Positions 9,082-18,853 are shown, counted from the stretch's first letter. The stretch is DNA of 64,000 bases from Dyadobacter beijingensis DSM 21582 (GCF_000382205.1 NZ_KB907787.1:535176-599175); one strand, 5' to 3'. Made by a program: numbers and translations. The notes: generated by a model from the letters alone, not told the origin.

Positions 9082-10062
9082 CTATTTATCGAGTATTTCC
9101 ATATCGTTCAGCTCGGGGCCGCCTCCGCGGTTGGCCGAGCCGGCTGCGATGTATATCTTTTTGTTGAGCATAACCGCCTGCGTTCCGTGCCGTCCCTGGT
9201 GCAGCGAAGGCAGCCGCTCCCATTTCTGCGTCGCCGGGTTGAATGCCTCTACCTCGTTGTGTGCCTCCACGTGCGCGTCGCTTTCGCCGCCGATGATGAG
9301 GATTTTATTGTTGTATGCCACGGCCGTATTGCCGGCACGCAGGGTTGGAAGGTTGTTGGATGCATCCAATGTGCTCCATTTGCCGGTTTTGAAATCATAA
9401 ACATCCACTTCCCTGATCACCGTGTTCAAAACCTGGTTAATGCGAGCCGTGGATAACCGGCCGCCTGCGACGTACAATTTATTGCCCAGCACGGCTACCT
9501 GCACGTGATCGCGGGGGCGAGGAGCGTCGGTCAGGGTTTTCCAGGTACCGGTAGCCGGGTCGAACTCGTCGAACCAGGTCACCTGCCCGTCCCAGTGACC
9601 ATCCTGAATGCCGCACACGAGGTAAATCTTATCATTCAATGTAAAAGCGCCTGCCGCACCGCGCCGGCGGTTTTCGGGGATAGCGGCGCCTTTGCGCCAC
9701 TCGTTTTTGAGGGGATTGAAAATGTAAATGTCCGGGATGGGTACCTCGTGCGGATAACCGCCCGTGAACGCGCCCAACACATAAATCTCATTCTTATAAC
9801 TCACGGCCTGGAAATGGCTCATTTCGAGGGGAGAAGGTGCCAGGTTTTTCCAGGAATCCTTTTTGAAGTCATATTCATCCACCGGCTTGATACCCCTTCC
9901 GCCCAGCAAATACAGTTTTCCGTTCGCGGTAGCCATCGCATTTTCATGCCTTTTCTCAGGAAGGTTCTCGGGTTCGGATACCGTCCATATCTGCGCCGAC
10001 GCCGGTAATGCCAGCGCGACCAATGCGAGCAGTCCAACAGCTTTTTGGTAGAGTGGTTTCAT
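9082..10062 (-). CDS. Exported kelch-repeat beta-propeller protein
   Basis: A 326-residue protein starting at 10062, with a signal peptide ending near LALPASAQ. About six kelch repeats follow, each with a GG pair and a spaced Tyr/Trp, for example GKLYLLGGRG, NKLYVAGGR, NKILIIGGES and KKIYIAAGSA. It is a secreted six-bladed propeller, presumably binding protein or carbohydrate. It shares no enzyme motif with sialate epimerases beyond the fold. It is the first gene of a probable pair with the M1 peptidase. Confidence 0.85.
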   Translation of the reverse strand: MKPLYQKAVGLLALVALALPASAQIWTVSEPENLPEKRHENAMATANGKLYLLGGRGIKPVDEYDFKKDSWKNLAPSPLEMSHFQAVSYKNEIYVLGAFTGGYPHEVPIPDIYIFNPLKNEWRKGAAIPENRRRGAAGAFTLNDKIYLVCGIQDGHWDGQVTWFDEFDPATGTWKTLTDAPRPRDHVQVAVLGNKLYVAGGRLSTARINQVLNTVIREVDVYDFKTGKWSTLDASNNLPTLRAGNTAVAYNNKILIIGGESDAHVEAHNEVEAFNPATQKWERLPSLHQGRHGTQAVMLNKKIYIAAGSANRGGGPELNDMEILDK

Positions 10063-10146
10063 GTCGATTACGTTTTTGAATGGCGGGATATGCATGATTA
10101 TTTTGCCAAAAACGGTATCAAGGTACAATTATATTCTATAAAAGAG

Positions 10147-10171
10147 AAAGACCGGCTTGCGGCCGGCCTTT
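10147..10171 (-). terminator. Terminator after the sugar-hydrolase operon
   Basis: On the minus strand AAAGGCCGGC and GCCGGTCTTT form a GC-rich hairpin flanked by A/T tracts, 25 nt after the stop of the last gene of the polysaccharide locus. It separates that operon from the kelch/peptidase pair. Confidence 0.7.
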
Positions 10172-10195
10172 CTGCGAATTTTAGCTAAAAAGCGG

Positions 10196-11575
10196 TTAAT
10201 TTCTGCTGGATATGCCCAAGGAAGGGCTTTCGAAACCCAGCTTTTTCAAACCTTTCTGCACGTCGGGATCTTTCATGAACAGCTTCCATAACAGCCCCGT
10301 ACGGTAGTTTTCGATCATCACGATAATCGGCCCCTGGTCGATCGCCAGATGGGAGGTAGCGTACCAATTCTGCGTTTCGTTGAATGCGTCTGTAAACCCA
10401 TATTCCGACCAGATTCTATCACCCATATCATCATAAAAGTGGCGCAATGCCTTCATCGACTGCTCCGGCGTGTAGGGGAAAGAAGACAATGCGGCTGTCG
10501 GCGTGATCGTCCCAAAATCGTTCGTCGGCGAATGCGCATTATAGCCATTGTAAGTGTCGCTAGCGGTCAGCCCCCAGCTGTTTTCCCCATAACCTTTAAA
10601 CTTGCCCGGATTAGCGACGCAATGCTTGTAGTTGATCAGCGAATGGTTCACATTCTGCTCCCAGTAATCGGCATATTGATCTTTCAGGTTGCGCGGGTCG
10701 AGGCCGAGGAAGGAATAATGTGTAAAAAACAGCGGTCCGCCATATTCGAAGCCCAGCGGTAGTTTGACGCCGTAGTATTCCTTGCCGTTCTTGAAATGGT
10801 CGCTTTGCGCCCAGCATTTGTCGTACACCTGGCGTGTAACCGGGTACCGTGGAGCGGAAGCGCCCATGATGTAGGTGATCAGCGTTTCATTATAGCCGCG
10901 AAGTTCAAAGTTCATGGCCCAGCCGTTATTCGGGCTCCAATGCCAATAGAGCTGGTTCGGATTGCCGCGGGTATACCAGTCCCATTCCGCTTCGTCCCAG
11001 ATCCATGTAATGCGATTGCGGAGCTCGCGTTCCAGTTCGGTATTGCGGTCGAAGTACTGCCTCGCGGCGAGCAGGCCCTGGAAGAGGAAAGACGATTCCA
11101 CCAGGTCGCCGCCATCGTCCTTCCGGCCAAATGGAATGATTTTTCCGGTAGCGCCATTGAGCCAGTGTGGGAAAATGCCGTGGTAATGGTCGGCTTTGGA
11201 GAGGAATTTAACCATTTTCAATAGCCTCGCCGCTACGGAATCGCGGGGCTGCCATTGCCGCTCGGCTGCAACCACCATTGCCATGACGCCAAAACCGGTA
11301 CCGCCGATGGTGCAAACTTCATCGCCATAGTCGAACGCGATATTGCTCCGTTCGCGGGCAAGGCCGCTCACAGGATGGCCGAATTCCCAGAAGTACCGGA
11401 AGGTCTGTTTCTGGACCAGTTCGAGCAATGCCGTATCTGAAAGGTTTTTAGGCCGGTTGGCAGAATTGAATGCCGCGGGCTTTGCCGCAGCGGTTTTTTT
11501 CTTTTGCGCCAGGCTGTTCGCCTGTATGCCGGTCAGCAGCGCAAAACATAGTAATAGTTGAAAGTATAGTTTCAT
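10196..11575 (-). CDS. Secreted glucoamylase-like glycoside hydrolase (PF10091, GH144-type)
   Basis: A 459-residue protein with a signal peptide (cleavage near NSLAQ) and one (alpha/alpha)6-type domain of the PF10091 family. Conserved stretches are TFRYFWEFGHPVSGLARER near residue 55, GGTGFGVMAMVVAAER, VESSFLFQGLLAARQYF, YWHWSPNNGWAMNFELRGYNE and GPIIVMIENYRTGLLWKLF near the C-terminus. Characterised relatives in Chitinophaga are endo-beta-1,2-glucanases (GH144), so sophoro-glucan is the best guess for substrate, but the family is broader. It is the downstream paralogue of the next gene and the last of the SusC/D operon. Confidence 0.82.
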   Translation of the reverse strand: MKLYFQLLLCFALLTGIQANSLAQKKKTAAAKPAAFNSANRPKNLSDTALLELVQKQTFRYFWEFGHPVSGLARERSNIAFDYGDEVCTIGGTGFGVMAMVVAAERQWQPRDSVAARLLKMVKFLSKADHYHGIFPHWLNGATGKIIPFGRKDDGGDLVESSFLFQGLLAARQYFDRNTELERELRNRITWIWDEAEWDWYTRGNPNQLYWHWSPNNGWAMNFELRGYNETLITYIMGASAPRYPVTRQVYDKCWAQSDHFKNGKEYYGVKLPLGFEYGGPLFFTHYSFLGLDPRNLKDQYADYWEQNVNHSLINYKHCVANPGKFKGYGENSWGLTASDTYNGYNAHSPTNDFGTITPTAALSSFPYTPEQSMKALRHFYDDMGDRIWSEYGFTDAFNETQNWYATSHLAIDQGPIIVMIENYRTGLLWKLFMKDPDVQKGLKKLGFESPSLGISSRN

Positions 11576-11613
11576 GTTTCGGAGATAGTATTTGATTGGC
11601 GGGATAAGTTTGT

Positions 11614-13284
11614 TCAGATTCCCGGACTACTGAAACCGAGCTTTTTGAGGCCGGTTTTGACTTCCGGATTGCTCATAAACAGCTTCCAGGGTAATGCAGT
11701 GCGGTGATTTTCGATCATGACCACAACAGGCCCCTGATCGATGGCGAGGTAAGAGTCGGCATACCAGAGCTGATCCAGCGAGAATGCATCGCGGAAACCG
11801 TATTCTCCCCAGATCTTGTCGCCGAGTTTGTAATAAAAGAATTTCAACGCCTTCATCGACTCCGCGGGTGTATACGGGAATGCGGATAATGCCGCTGTGG
11901 GCGTAATCACGCCCCGGTCGTTGGAGGGGGAATTGGCATTGTAGCCACCCGGAATATCGCTTGCGGTCAATCCCCAGCATTGGTCGCTATATCCGAAGAA
12001 TTGCTGCGGATTGGCTTTGCAATAGTTATAGTTAATGAGGGTGTGGGCTTTGTTTTGGGTAAAATAATTGGCAAAACGGTCGGTAAGTCCCGTCGGGTTT
12101 AAGCCTAGAAACGAATAATGCGAGAAGAACAGCGGTCCTCCGAGTGCTTCGCCGAGCGGCAATGCGATGCCGTAAAATTCTTTCCCGTTAGTGAAAGTAT
12201 TGTTACCGGCCCAGCCATTGTCATACACGGTTTTGTCAATGCCGTGGGTGGGAGAGGCGGCGGCCAGCACATAGGTGATCAGGCATTCATTCCAGCCGCG
12301 GATCTGGTGGTTCATATCCCAGCCAAAGTTGGGGCTCCAATGCCAGTAAAGCACGTTCTCATTGTTTTTCCTGAACCAGTCCCATTCTACGGCTTCCCAG
12401 ATCTTGCTGATGTCCGCCCGCAAGGCGGTTTCTGCGGCACTGTTCTGATTGAAATACTGCCGTGCCATTAGCAATCCCTGCACGAGAAACGACGTTTCGA
12501 CCAAATCGGCGCCATTGTCCTTCTCACTGAACGGTACCGCCACGCCGGTAGCGCCATTGAGCCAATGGGGGAATGCGCCGTGAAAAGTCTGCGCTTTTTG
12601 CAAAAAACCGACCACCTTCTGCATCCTTTCCAATCCCTGCGCCCTGGTGATAAACTTTCGTTCGACGGCGATCGGGATCGTCATAATGCCGAAGCCGCTG
12701 CCGCCTGAGGTGACCACATCGCCCGAGGTGTTCCGCTCACGCGCGAGCCCGCTTGCAGGATGCGCGAAGTCCCAGAAATATTTGAAGGTTTGCTGCTGCA
12801 CCAATGTCAAAAGCGCCTCGTCGGTGATCGCGGGAAATTTATCGGTAGAATCCAGCGCGGTCGTCAGTTCTACCTTTACTTCGTTCAGCAACATTCCGCC
12901 GGCTTTGGATTTCAATGCTTTCGTAGCTGTTACCGCGTATTTGGCGAGGTATGCGAGGTTGGCGGAAGGCGTAATGACCACCGAGCTATCGCCGTTTTCG
13001 AGTGTCGAGGCGAATGCGATGTTTTCGCCGGCCGCTGTTTGGAAAGTTAGGCCACTCGCGACGGAAGCATTGTTGAGCGGGGCGGAAAATGTAAACCTGA
13101 TTTTAGGTTTCAGGTTTACATCCATGTATTTGAATCCGGAATAGGCGTCATTTACTTTCAGGCTGTTAAACCCGAATGAGGACGGTACGCCGGGGATAGA
13201 TGGCCCGGGGTCGTCCTTTTCCGATTTGCAGGAAACCCCGAGCCAGATCATTGAACAAAGAAAAAGAAAGCGTTTGAACGGCAT
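11614..13284 (-). CDS. Lipoprotein glycoside hydrolase with Ig-like domain (PF10091, GH144-type)
   Basis: A 556-residue paralogue of the preceding hydrolase, with two additions. One is a lipoprotein signal ending in Cys-19 (GVSC). The other is an N-terminal Big_5-type Ig-like domain at about residues 35-145 (PKIRFTFSAPLNN to KSKAGGMLLNEV). The catalytic domain repeats the same landmarks: TFKYFWDFAHPASGLARER, GGSGFGIMTIPIAVERKF, YWHWSPNFGWDMNHQIRGWN and GPVVVMIENHRTALPWKLF. Its ATG shares one base with the stop of the LamG gene (TAATG), so the two are translationally coupled. It is probably surface exposed and makes the first cuts. Confidence 0.82.
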   Translation of the reverse strand: MPFKRFLFLCSMIWLGVSCKSEKDDPGPSIPGVPSSFGFNSLKVNDAYSGFKYMDVNLKPKIRFTFSAPLNNASVASGLTFQTAAGENIAFASTLENGDSSVVITPSANLAYLAKYAVTATKALKSKAGGMLLNEVKVELTTALDSTDKFPAITDEALLTLVQQQTFKYFWDFAHPASGLARERNTSGDVVTSGGSGFGIMTIPIAVERKFITRAQGLERMQKVVGFLQKAQTFHGAFPHWLNGATGVAVPFSEKDNGADLVETSFLVQGLLMARQYFNQNSAAETALRADISKIWEAVEWDWFRKNNENVLYWHWSPNFGWDMNHQIRGWNECLITYVLAAASPTHGIDKTVYDNGWAGNNTFTNGKEFYGIALPLGEALGGPLFFSHYSFLGLNPTGLTDRFANYFTQNKAHTLINYNYCKANPQQFFGYSDQCWGLTASDIPGGYNANSPSNDRGVITPTAALSAFPYTPAESMKALKFFYYKLGDKIWGEYGFRDAFSLDQLWYADSYLAIDQGPVVVMIENHRTALPWKLFMSNPEVKTGLKKLGFSSPGI

Positions 13285-14126
13285 TATTTTCCTCTTGATT
13301 CCAGTTTAACCAATGCATCCACTTCCGCGTCCTTCAATGCCACATTGTAAATCCGTACCTCGTCGAGCAGGCCGGTGAGGTAAGTGGCCCAGTCTTGCGC
13401 CGAAGCGCCCGAGGTCAGGCTCGGTTTGGTCTGGAACTGGACGGTACCGAACACCATTTTGCCCGGCTTCTGCCATTTCAACTCGCCAAAACTGGCCACC
13501 GTGGTGGTAGCTGTTTTGGAACCATTGACATAAACGGAGAAAGTTGATGAAGTGGCATCGTATGCCAATGCGATGTGCGTCCACGAGTTATAGAGGTTCA
13601 CGATACCTTCTTTGGTCACCCAGGCGTCCTTTTTATCGTTTTGGATATGCGCTTTGAAAATCCCGTCGGTGTCGGTACCGCCATTTTCGAAGAACGTCTC
13701 GATATTGCCCCAGAAACCATCGGTTTGGGAAAGTCCCACCAGCCCGATAATGCCGCCGGCCGATTTTGTGGAAGCGCTGTTGACCCAGTAGGTCAGCGTA
13801 AAGCTCTTCAAGCCGAGAATGGCCGTCGTAGGGTTAAAAAGGACATACCCTTCCTTCGCGCCCTTCATCGCCTGGCCTTTCAGCCCATTCGCGAAAGTCG
13901 TACCGGTATTGGTGCCCGCGGTATTGGAAATAACGTCGTTGTAGTTGCCATCGAACGGAAAATGGGCCACCAGGTTAGTTTTCGCGATTTCATCCGAGCT
14001 CGTAAATCCCCCGATCGTCACGCTTGGTGCGTAACTTTCGGGATCGAACTTTTCGTAGCAGGATGTGACCCCAACGACCGTCAATGCGCACAATGCCACG
14101 GTCAGTTTATTCTTAAAAGTTTTCAT
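13284..14126 (-). CDS. LamG/concanavalin-like lectin lipoprotein
   Basis: A 280-residue lipoprotein starting at 14126 with the lipobox VTSC at about residue 22. After a short linker, a laminin-G-like jelly-roll domain (about residues 55-275) runs from NLVAHFPFDGNYNDV to GLLDEVRIYNVALKDAEV. These are the edge strands typical of Laminin_G_3. It is placed between SusD and the hydrolases, the usual slot for a surface glycan-binding protein, and is inferred to hold the polysaccharide at the cell surface. Confidence 0.8.
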   Translation of the reverse strand: MKTFKNKLTVALCALTVVGVTSCYEKFDPESYAPSVTIGGFTSSDEIAKTNLVAHFPFDGNYNDVISNTAGTNTGTTFANGLKGQAMKGAKEGYVLFNPTTAILGLKSFTLTYWVNSASTKSAGGIIGLVGLSQTDGFWGNIETFFENGGTDTDGIFKAHIQNDKKDAWVTKEGIVNLYNSWTHIALAYDATSSTFSVYVNGSKTATTTVASFGELKWQKPGKMVFGTVQFQTKPSLTSGASAQDWATYLTGLLDEVRIYNVALKDAEVDALVKLESRGK

Positions 14127-14146
14127 CGATAGATCGTGGTTTTGGA

Positions 14147-15640
14147 TTAATAACCTGGGTTTTGGGTCAGCACGCCTGCGCTGAGGTCGATCTCGGTCTG
14201 TGGTACCGGCCATACTTCGTTTTTGTTGGCTTTCCATCCTTTCGGTCCGAACACCGCCGTACCGCGTCCCTGGCGGATCACATCGAAATAGCGGTCGAAT
14301 TCCATGGCCAGTTCCGCATGGCGCTCGTTCCAGATCGCCGTACGCAATGCGGCCTTATCGGTCGTCGTCACTTTCGGCAGGATCGTTTTGCTGGCGCCTC
14401 TCGCACGGGCACGCACCAGTTCGAGCGAGGCCAATGCCTGGGTCGAATTGCCGATTTCGTTCGCTGCTTCCGCATTCATCAAGAGCACGTCCGCATAACG
14501 GATCACACGTACATTCTGCTGCGAGCCTTCATTAAAGCCTGTTACGTAAAGCTTGAACGGTACGTATGATTTCTGGTTGTACATCGGGTTGTCGCCAACG
14601 GCCGGGATCGCGTCGCCGGAAGGAGTGGTTTCGCCACGGAAGATAATGGTAGCATCCCGGCGCGGGTCACCTGTTTCAAACGACTTCGACAGCTCTTCGG
14701 TAGGCACATTGAAGCCCCAGCCACCGCCTACTACACCCCGAACGCCCTGCACCTGCGAGTACTGCGAGTTCGAAGCGTCCTTGTTGGAAGGAATGAGCTC
14801 GTTCTGTATCTCGAAAATCGATTCCCTCGAATTTTCGTTGGCTACGCGGAATAGCGCCTCGTAATCTGCAAACAATGCATACTGGCCGGAGTTGATCACC
14901 TGCGTGGTGAGGTCGAATACCTGCTGCCATTTCGCCTGGTACATCGAAACCTTGGCGTGCAGCGACTGTGCGGCACCCTTCGTCACACGGCCCACGTCTG
15001 CTGCGCCGTAGTTTTGCGGCAACGCGGCCGCTGCTTCGGTCAGGTCTTTTTCGATGGCTGCATACACATCCGCTTTTGGCGTGCGCGGAATGTTGTATTC
15101 GGTAGCGTCTTTCGGGACCGCAAGGCGTAACGGCACATCGCCGAACGCGCGCACCAGCCTGAAATACGAATAGGCACGTACGAATTTTGCTTCGGCCAGG
15201 TATCTCGCTTTCAGGTTTTCGTCCATGCTGATGGCCGGAATATTATCCAGCACCTGGTTGGCATAGTTGATATTCTGGTATTGTCCCTGCCAAAATCCGC
15301 CCAATTGGCCTTCCGTCGAACCTACGGTGAATGTATCGTATTGGTTGAAGAACGTCGCATCGGAAGCCGTGCTGCCTTTTTCCGCGTCGTCGGAACCGAT
15401 GCTTTCGATCGCGATCGGTGCGAATGCCGTATTGTTCCAGCTGCGCAGGTTCGCGTACATGGCATTCACCGCCTTGGTCGCGTCGGCTTCGTTTACCCAG
15501 AATACCGTCCCTGCCTGTTTTCCCTGTGGGTCCACATCGAGGAAGCTGTCGCTGCAGGATGAAGGGAGGATCAGGAGCGCTGCCAGTCCCAGGTACAGCC
15601 CTTTCTGCTTCAAGTTGTTTTTTAAATCTATATTTTTCAT
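14147..15640 (-). CDS. SusD-like glycan-binding outer membrane lipoprotein
   Basis: A 497-residue RagB/SusD family protein starting at 15640. The lipobox is LPSSC, followed by SDSFLDVDPQGKQ, the standard SusD opening. TPR helices are visible in AEAKFVRAYSYFRLVRAFGDVPL, and the C-terminal region contains VRVIRYADVLLMNAEAANE and WNERHAELAMEFDRYFDVIRQ. SusD proteins cap the SusC channel and bind oligosaccharides. It lies 13 nt after susC in the same operon. Confidence 0.95.
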   Translation of the reverse strand: MKNIDLKNNLKQKGLYLGLAALLILPSSCSDSFLDVDPQGKQAGTVFWVNEADATKAVNAMYANLRSWNNTAFAPIAIESIGSDDAEKGSTASDATFFNQYDTFTVGSTEGQLGGFWQGQYQNINYANQVLDNIPAISMDENLKARYLAEAKFVRAYSYFRLVRAFGDVPLRLAVPKDATEYNIPRTPKADVYAAIEKDLTEAAAALPQNYGAADVGRVTKGAAQSLHAKVSMYQAKWQQVFDLTTQVINSGQYALFADYEALFRVANENSRESIFEIQNELIPSNKDASNSQYSQVQGVRGVVGGGWGFNVPTEELSKSFETGDPRRDATIIFRGETTPSGDAIPAVGDNPMYNQKSYVPFKLYVTGFNEGSQQNVRVIRYADVLLMNAEAANEIGNSTQALASLELVRARARGASKTILPKVTTTDKAALRTAIWNERHAELAMEFDRYFDVIRQGRGTAVFGPKGWKANKNEVWPVPQTEIDLSAGVLTQNPGY

Positions 15641-15653
15641 ATCGGTTGTAATC

Positions 15654-18600
15654 TTAGAAAGTGACGTTAATACCAAAGTTGTAAGTCGCTGAAAGCGGGT
15701 ACACGTTGGCGTCGATACCGGCCTGTGTCGGCTTGTTCTCATTGGCCCTTACCTCGGGCGACAGTCCTTTGTATTTGAAGAAGTTCAAAGGGTTCTGTGC
15801 GTTCGCATACAGGCGGAGCTTGCGGATTTTAAGCCTTTCATTGAATGCCTGCGGGAATGTGTAGCCGATTTGCGCATTTCTTACCCGGAAATAGCTGCCG
15901 CTTTGTACGAAGAAGGTATTAGGAAGGTAGTTCTGGCCGCCACCGATATTGGCCGACGGGTAGGTGTTCGAAGTGCCTTCGCCGTGCCATCTGTTATCGT
16001 AGAAGTCCTTGGTGAAGTTTTCGTTACCGTAGCGCCAGCCGAGGTTGGCATTGTAAATATCCACTTTCGCCACGCCCTGGAAGTCGAGCATGAGGTCGAT
16101 GTTGCGGTAGTTCCAGCTTGTGTTGATACCGTAAGTGAATTTCGGGTTCGGGTTACCGATTACCTGGCGGTCGAGGCCGGAAATGGTCCCGTCCGGAACG
16201 CCATTGGTACCGCTGATATCGCGGTATCTGAAGTCGCCCGGCTTGGCGGTTGGCTGCGCGGATTTGGAGATTTCATCCTGATTCTGGAAAATACCATCCA
16301 CAATGTAGCCATAGAATGAGCCAATCGGGTCGCCTACACGGGTGCGTGTGGCGAGCGCGCCGCTGGTAAGGCCCACGCCGCCGTCGTAAATCGGGTTCGC
16401 GCCGGATGATACCGAAAGTACTTTGTTATTATTCACCGCGCCGTTGAACCCAATGCTGTAAGAGAGGTCTTTACCGATCTCGTCGCGCCAGTTCAATGCA
16501 AATTCAAAGCCTTTGTTCTGGAAATCCGCCTGGTTACCTACGATACGGCCCGATTCGGTTCCCACGGATGTCAATACGGGAATGTCGAAGATCGCGCGTT
16601 CCGTTTTCTTGATGTAATAATCCAATTCAACGCTCAGGCGCGATTTCAGGAACGATGCCTCGATACCCGCATCGGTACCTACGCCACGCTCCCAGTAAGT
16701 AGTAGGAGGAATAATGGTGTTAATGCTCGCCCCAGTATTCAGCTGGCCGCCGAAGATCGCCGCAAGGCCGCCGCCGGTTGCTACCGTCAATGTCGAGAGG
16801 TTGGAAGGGACCGACGCGTTCCCGATTTTACCCCAGCTACCGCGGAGTTTCAAATTATCGAAAATGGTCTGGTCTTTCATAAAACCTTCATTGCTGATCA
16901 CCCAGCCCGCACCTACCGACGGGAAATAACCCCACGCATTGCCGCCCTGGTAGAACTTCGAAGAACCATCCGCACGAAGGGACGCATTCAACAGGTAACG
17001 TTCGCCGAAAGAGTAGTTCACCCGACCGAAATAGGAAGCATAAGTTCCCAAATCGCCTTCATCCTTTACATTGCGGCCGTCTGCACTTCCCAGCGCGAGG
17101 TACAAATCACCTTCGCTCGTGTAAGGAACATTCAAGGCATTGGCGGTGAGCTTGTACGACTGGTCGCGCTGTGCCGACTGGCCCAGCAATGCGGTAAAAC
17201 TGTGATTGCCAAAATCCTTGGAATAGGTAAGGGTATTTTCAAAAATCCAGTAGCGGGTCTGCGGACGTACGAATTCCAGGAAGCTCGTCGTGTTGCGTTG
17301 TTTGAATGTCGCAACATACTGTGGCACGTAGGAGCGTGTTTCGTCCTGTCCGTAGCGGCCGCCGAGGCTGGTTTTGAATGTCAATCCTTTCAAAATTTGC
17401 AGTTCCGCGTAGGCATTACCAGTGAGCAAAGTCTTTTTGGTATTCTGATTGTAGAAATCGATCGTTGCCTGCGGATTGAAGTTGTTGCCATCGCCGAGGT
17501 TGTAATCGGTCGGGTCGCCGTACGTGCCGTCGGCATAGTATACCGGCACTACCGGGCCTGCTGCGTATAACTGGCGGAAAATACCGCCTGCTTCGTCTCT
17601 CGACTTGCTGAATGAGCCTGTCGCCGAGTAGCCTACTTTCAGGTTTTTCAGGATCTGGAAATCGTTCTGCAAGCGGGCGGTGTAGCGTTTGAAATTGTTC
17701 TTTTCAACGATACCGTCCTGATTCAGGTAACCCAATGAGAAGTTGTAGGTCGATTTTTCGCCGCCGCCGCTGATCGAAATCTGGTGGTTGGTCACGAATG
17801 CATTGCGGAGGATCTGATGGTACCAGTCGGTTCCTTCGCCGAATTGCGCCGGGTCGAGGATATTGCCTTTGCCGTTAATATTGCTCAGCTCGTTAACCAT
17901 CGTGGCGTACTCGTTCGCATTCGCCATTTTGATCTGATTGGTCACTTTCTGGTAACCCACAAAGCCATTGTAGTCGATGACCGCCTGTCCTGACTTCCCT
18001 TTTTTGGTAGTAATCAAGACGACGCCATTCGCGGCGCGTACCCCGTATATGGACTGGCTCGAAGCATCTTTGAGAATGTTCATGCTCTCGATATCGCCGG
18101 AGTTGAGGAAGCTGATGTCGTCAAACCACACACCGTCCACCACGTACAGCGGGTTAGCGCTGCCGTAGGCCGTTCCGACACCCCGGATACGGATTTGGGG
18201 CGCCTCGCCGGGTTTACCGGAGTTGTTGATCTGCACCCCGGCCACCTTACCCTGCAAGCCGCTCACGGCGTTCATAGAGGGTTGCTTGGCAATTTCGGCA
18301 CCCTTAATCTGCGTAATGGCACCCGTCACGTCGAGTTTTTTCTGTGAGCCGTAACCTACCACCAGCACTTCGGTGAGCGCTTTCGCGTCTTCCGCCATGG
18401 CCACATTCAATGTAGCCTGGTTGCCTACGGTAATTTCCTGGGTGGTCATCCCGATCATCGAGAATACGAGAACGGATTGAGGTGACGGGACCTTTATAGC
18501 ATAGTTACCATCTGCGTCGGTAGGGACACCGGTGGTGGTGCCTTTGATGAGCACGCTGGCGCCCGGAAGCGCCGAATTGTCGGCACTCGAAGTGACTCTG

Positions 18601-18686
18601 CCGGTCACATTTATTTCCTGTGCGTAGGCGAAACTTCCCACGGTCAGGAAAACGAGCATGTACAGTAATCGTACAATAGTTTTCAT
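15654..18686 (-). CDS. SusC/RagA family TonB-dependent outer membrane transporter
   Basis: A 1010-residue receptor starting at 18686. A signal peptide ends near FAYAQ. It is followed by a carboxypeptidase-regulatory-like domain (residues about 25-105), a TonB-box/plug region with the SusC signature LTEVLVVGYGSQKKLDVTGA and IRIRGVGTAYGSANPLYVVDG, and a 22-stranded barrel ending in an aromatic residue (ATYNFGINVTF). No N-terminal STN signalling domain is present, so it is not a transducer for an anti-sigma factor. It imports oligosaccharides with the SusD partner just downstream. Confidence 0.96.
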   Translation of the reverse strand: MKTIVRLLYMLVFLTVGSFAYAQEINVTGRVTSSADNSALPGASVLIKGTTTGVPTDADGNYAIKVPSPQSVLVFSMIGMTTQEITVGNQATLNVAMAEDAKALTEVLVVGYGSQKKLDVTGAITQIKGAEIAKQPSMNAVSGLQGKVAGVQINNSGKPGEAPQIRIRGVGTAYGSANPLYVVDGVWFDDISFLNSGDIESMNILKDASSQSIYGVRAANGVVLITTKKGKSGQAVIDYNGFVGYQKVTNQIKMANANEYATMVNELSNINGKGNILDPAQFGEGTDWYHQILRNAFVTNHQISISGGGEKSTYNFSLGYLNQDGIVEKNNFKRYTARLQNDFQILKNLKVGYSATGSFSKSRDEAGGIFRQLYAAGPVVPVYYADGTYGDPTDYNLGDGNNFNPQATIDFYNQNTKKTLLTGNAYAELQILKGLTFKTSLGGRYGQDETRSYVPQYVATFKQRNTTSFLEFVRPQTRYWIFENTLTYSKDFGNHSFTALLGQSAQRDQSYKLTANALNVPYTSEGDLYLALGSADGRNVKDEGDLGTYASYFGRVNYSFGERYLLNASLRADGSSKFYQGGNAWGYFPSVGAGWVISNEGFMKDQTIFDNLKLRGSWGKIGNASVPSNLSTLTVATGGGLAAIFGGQLNTGASINTIIPPTTYWERGVGTDAGIEASFLKSRLSVELDYYIKKTERAIFDIPVLTSVGTESGRIVGNQADFQNKGFEFALNWRDEIGKDLSYSIGFNGAVNNNKVLSVSSGANPIYDGGVGLTSGALATRTRVGDPIGSFYGYIVDGIFQNQDEISKSAQPTAKPGDFRYRDISGTNGVPDGTISGLDRQVIGNPNPKFTYGINTSWNYRNIDLMLDFQGVAKVDIYNANLGWRYGNENFTKDFYDNRWHGEGTSNTYPSANIGGGQNYLPNTFFVQSGSYFRVRNAQIGYTFPQAFNERLKIRKLRLYANAQNPLNFFKYKGLSPEVRANENKPTQAGIDANVYPLSATYNFGINVTF

Positions 18687-18731
18687 CAGTTTCAAATTGG
18701 TGATTGAATTATTATAAGAATTTATTGACTT

Positions 18732-18763
18732 CAAAATTAAGTGCGAAGGCGGAGAGGAATCAA
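18732..18763 (-). promoter_or_regulatory. Promoter of the susC operon
   Basis: On the minus strand a -7 box TAATTTTG (18739-18732, exact TAnnTTTG) is preceded by TTG (18763-18761) with a 21-nt spacer. The transcript would carry a leader of about 40 nt before the susC ATG at 18686. Confidence 0.6.
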
Positions 18764-18769
18764 GAAAAG

Positions 18770-18790
18770 CACTACATCACCACTACATCA
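18770..18790. repeat. Direct repeat upstream of the susC promoter
   Basis: CACTACATCA occurs twice (18770-18779 and 18781-18790), offset by 11 bp, one helical turn. It lies immediately upstream of the -33 element. The place and spacing fit an activator site, most simply for the adjacent LuxR-type regulator; this is inference. Confidence 0.5.
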
Positions 18791-18853
18791 ATGAGAATAA
18801 TGCAAGGTTTGGTTGAATAAAAAGGGGTGTGATAACGGATTAGTGCAATTGCA

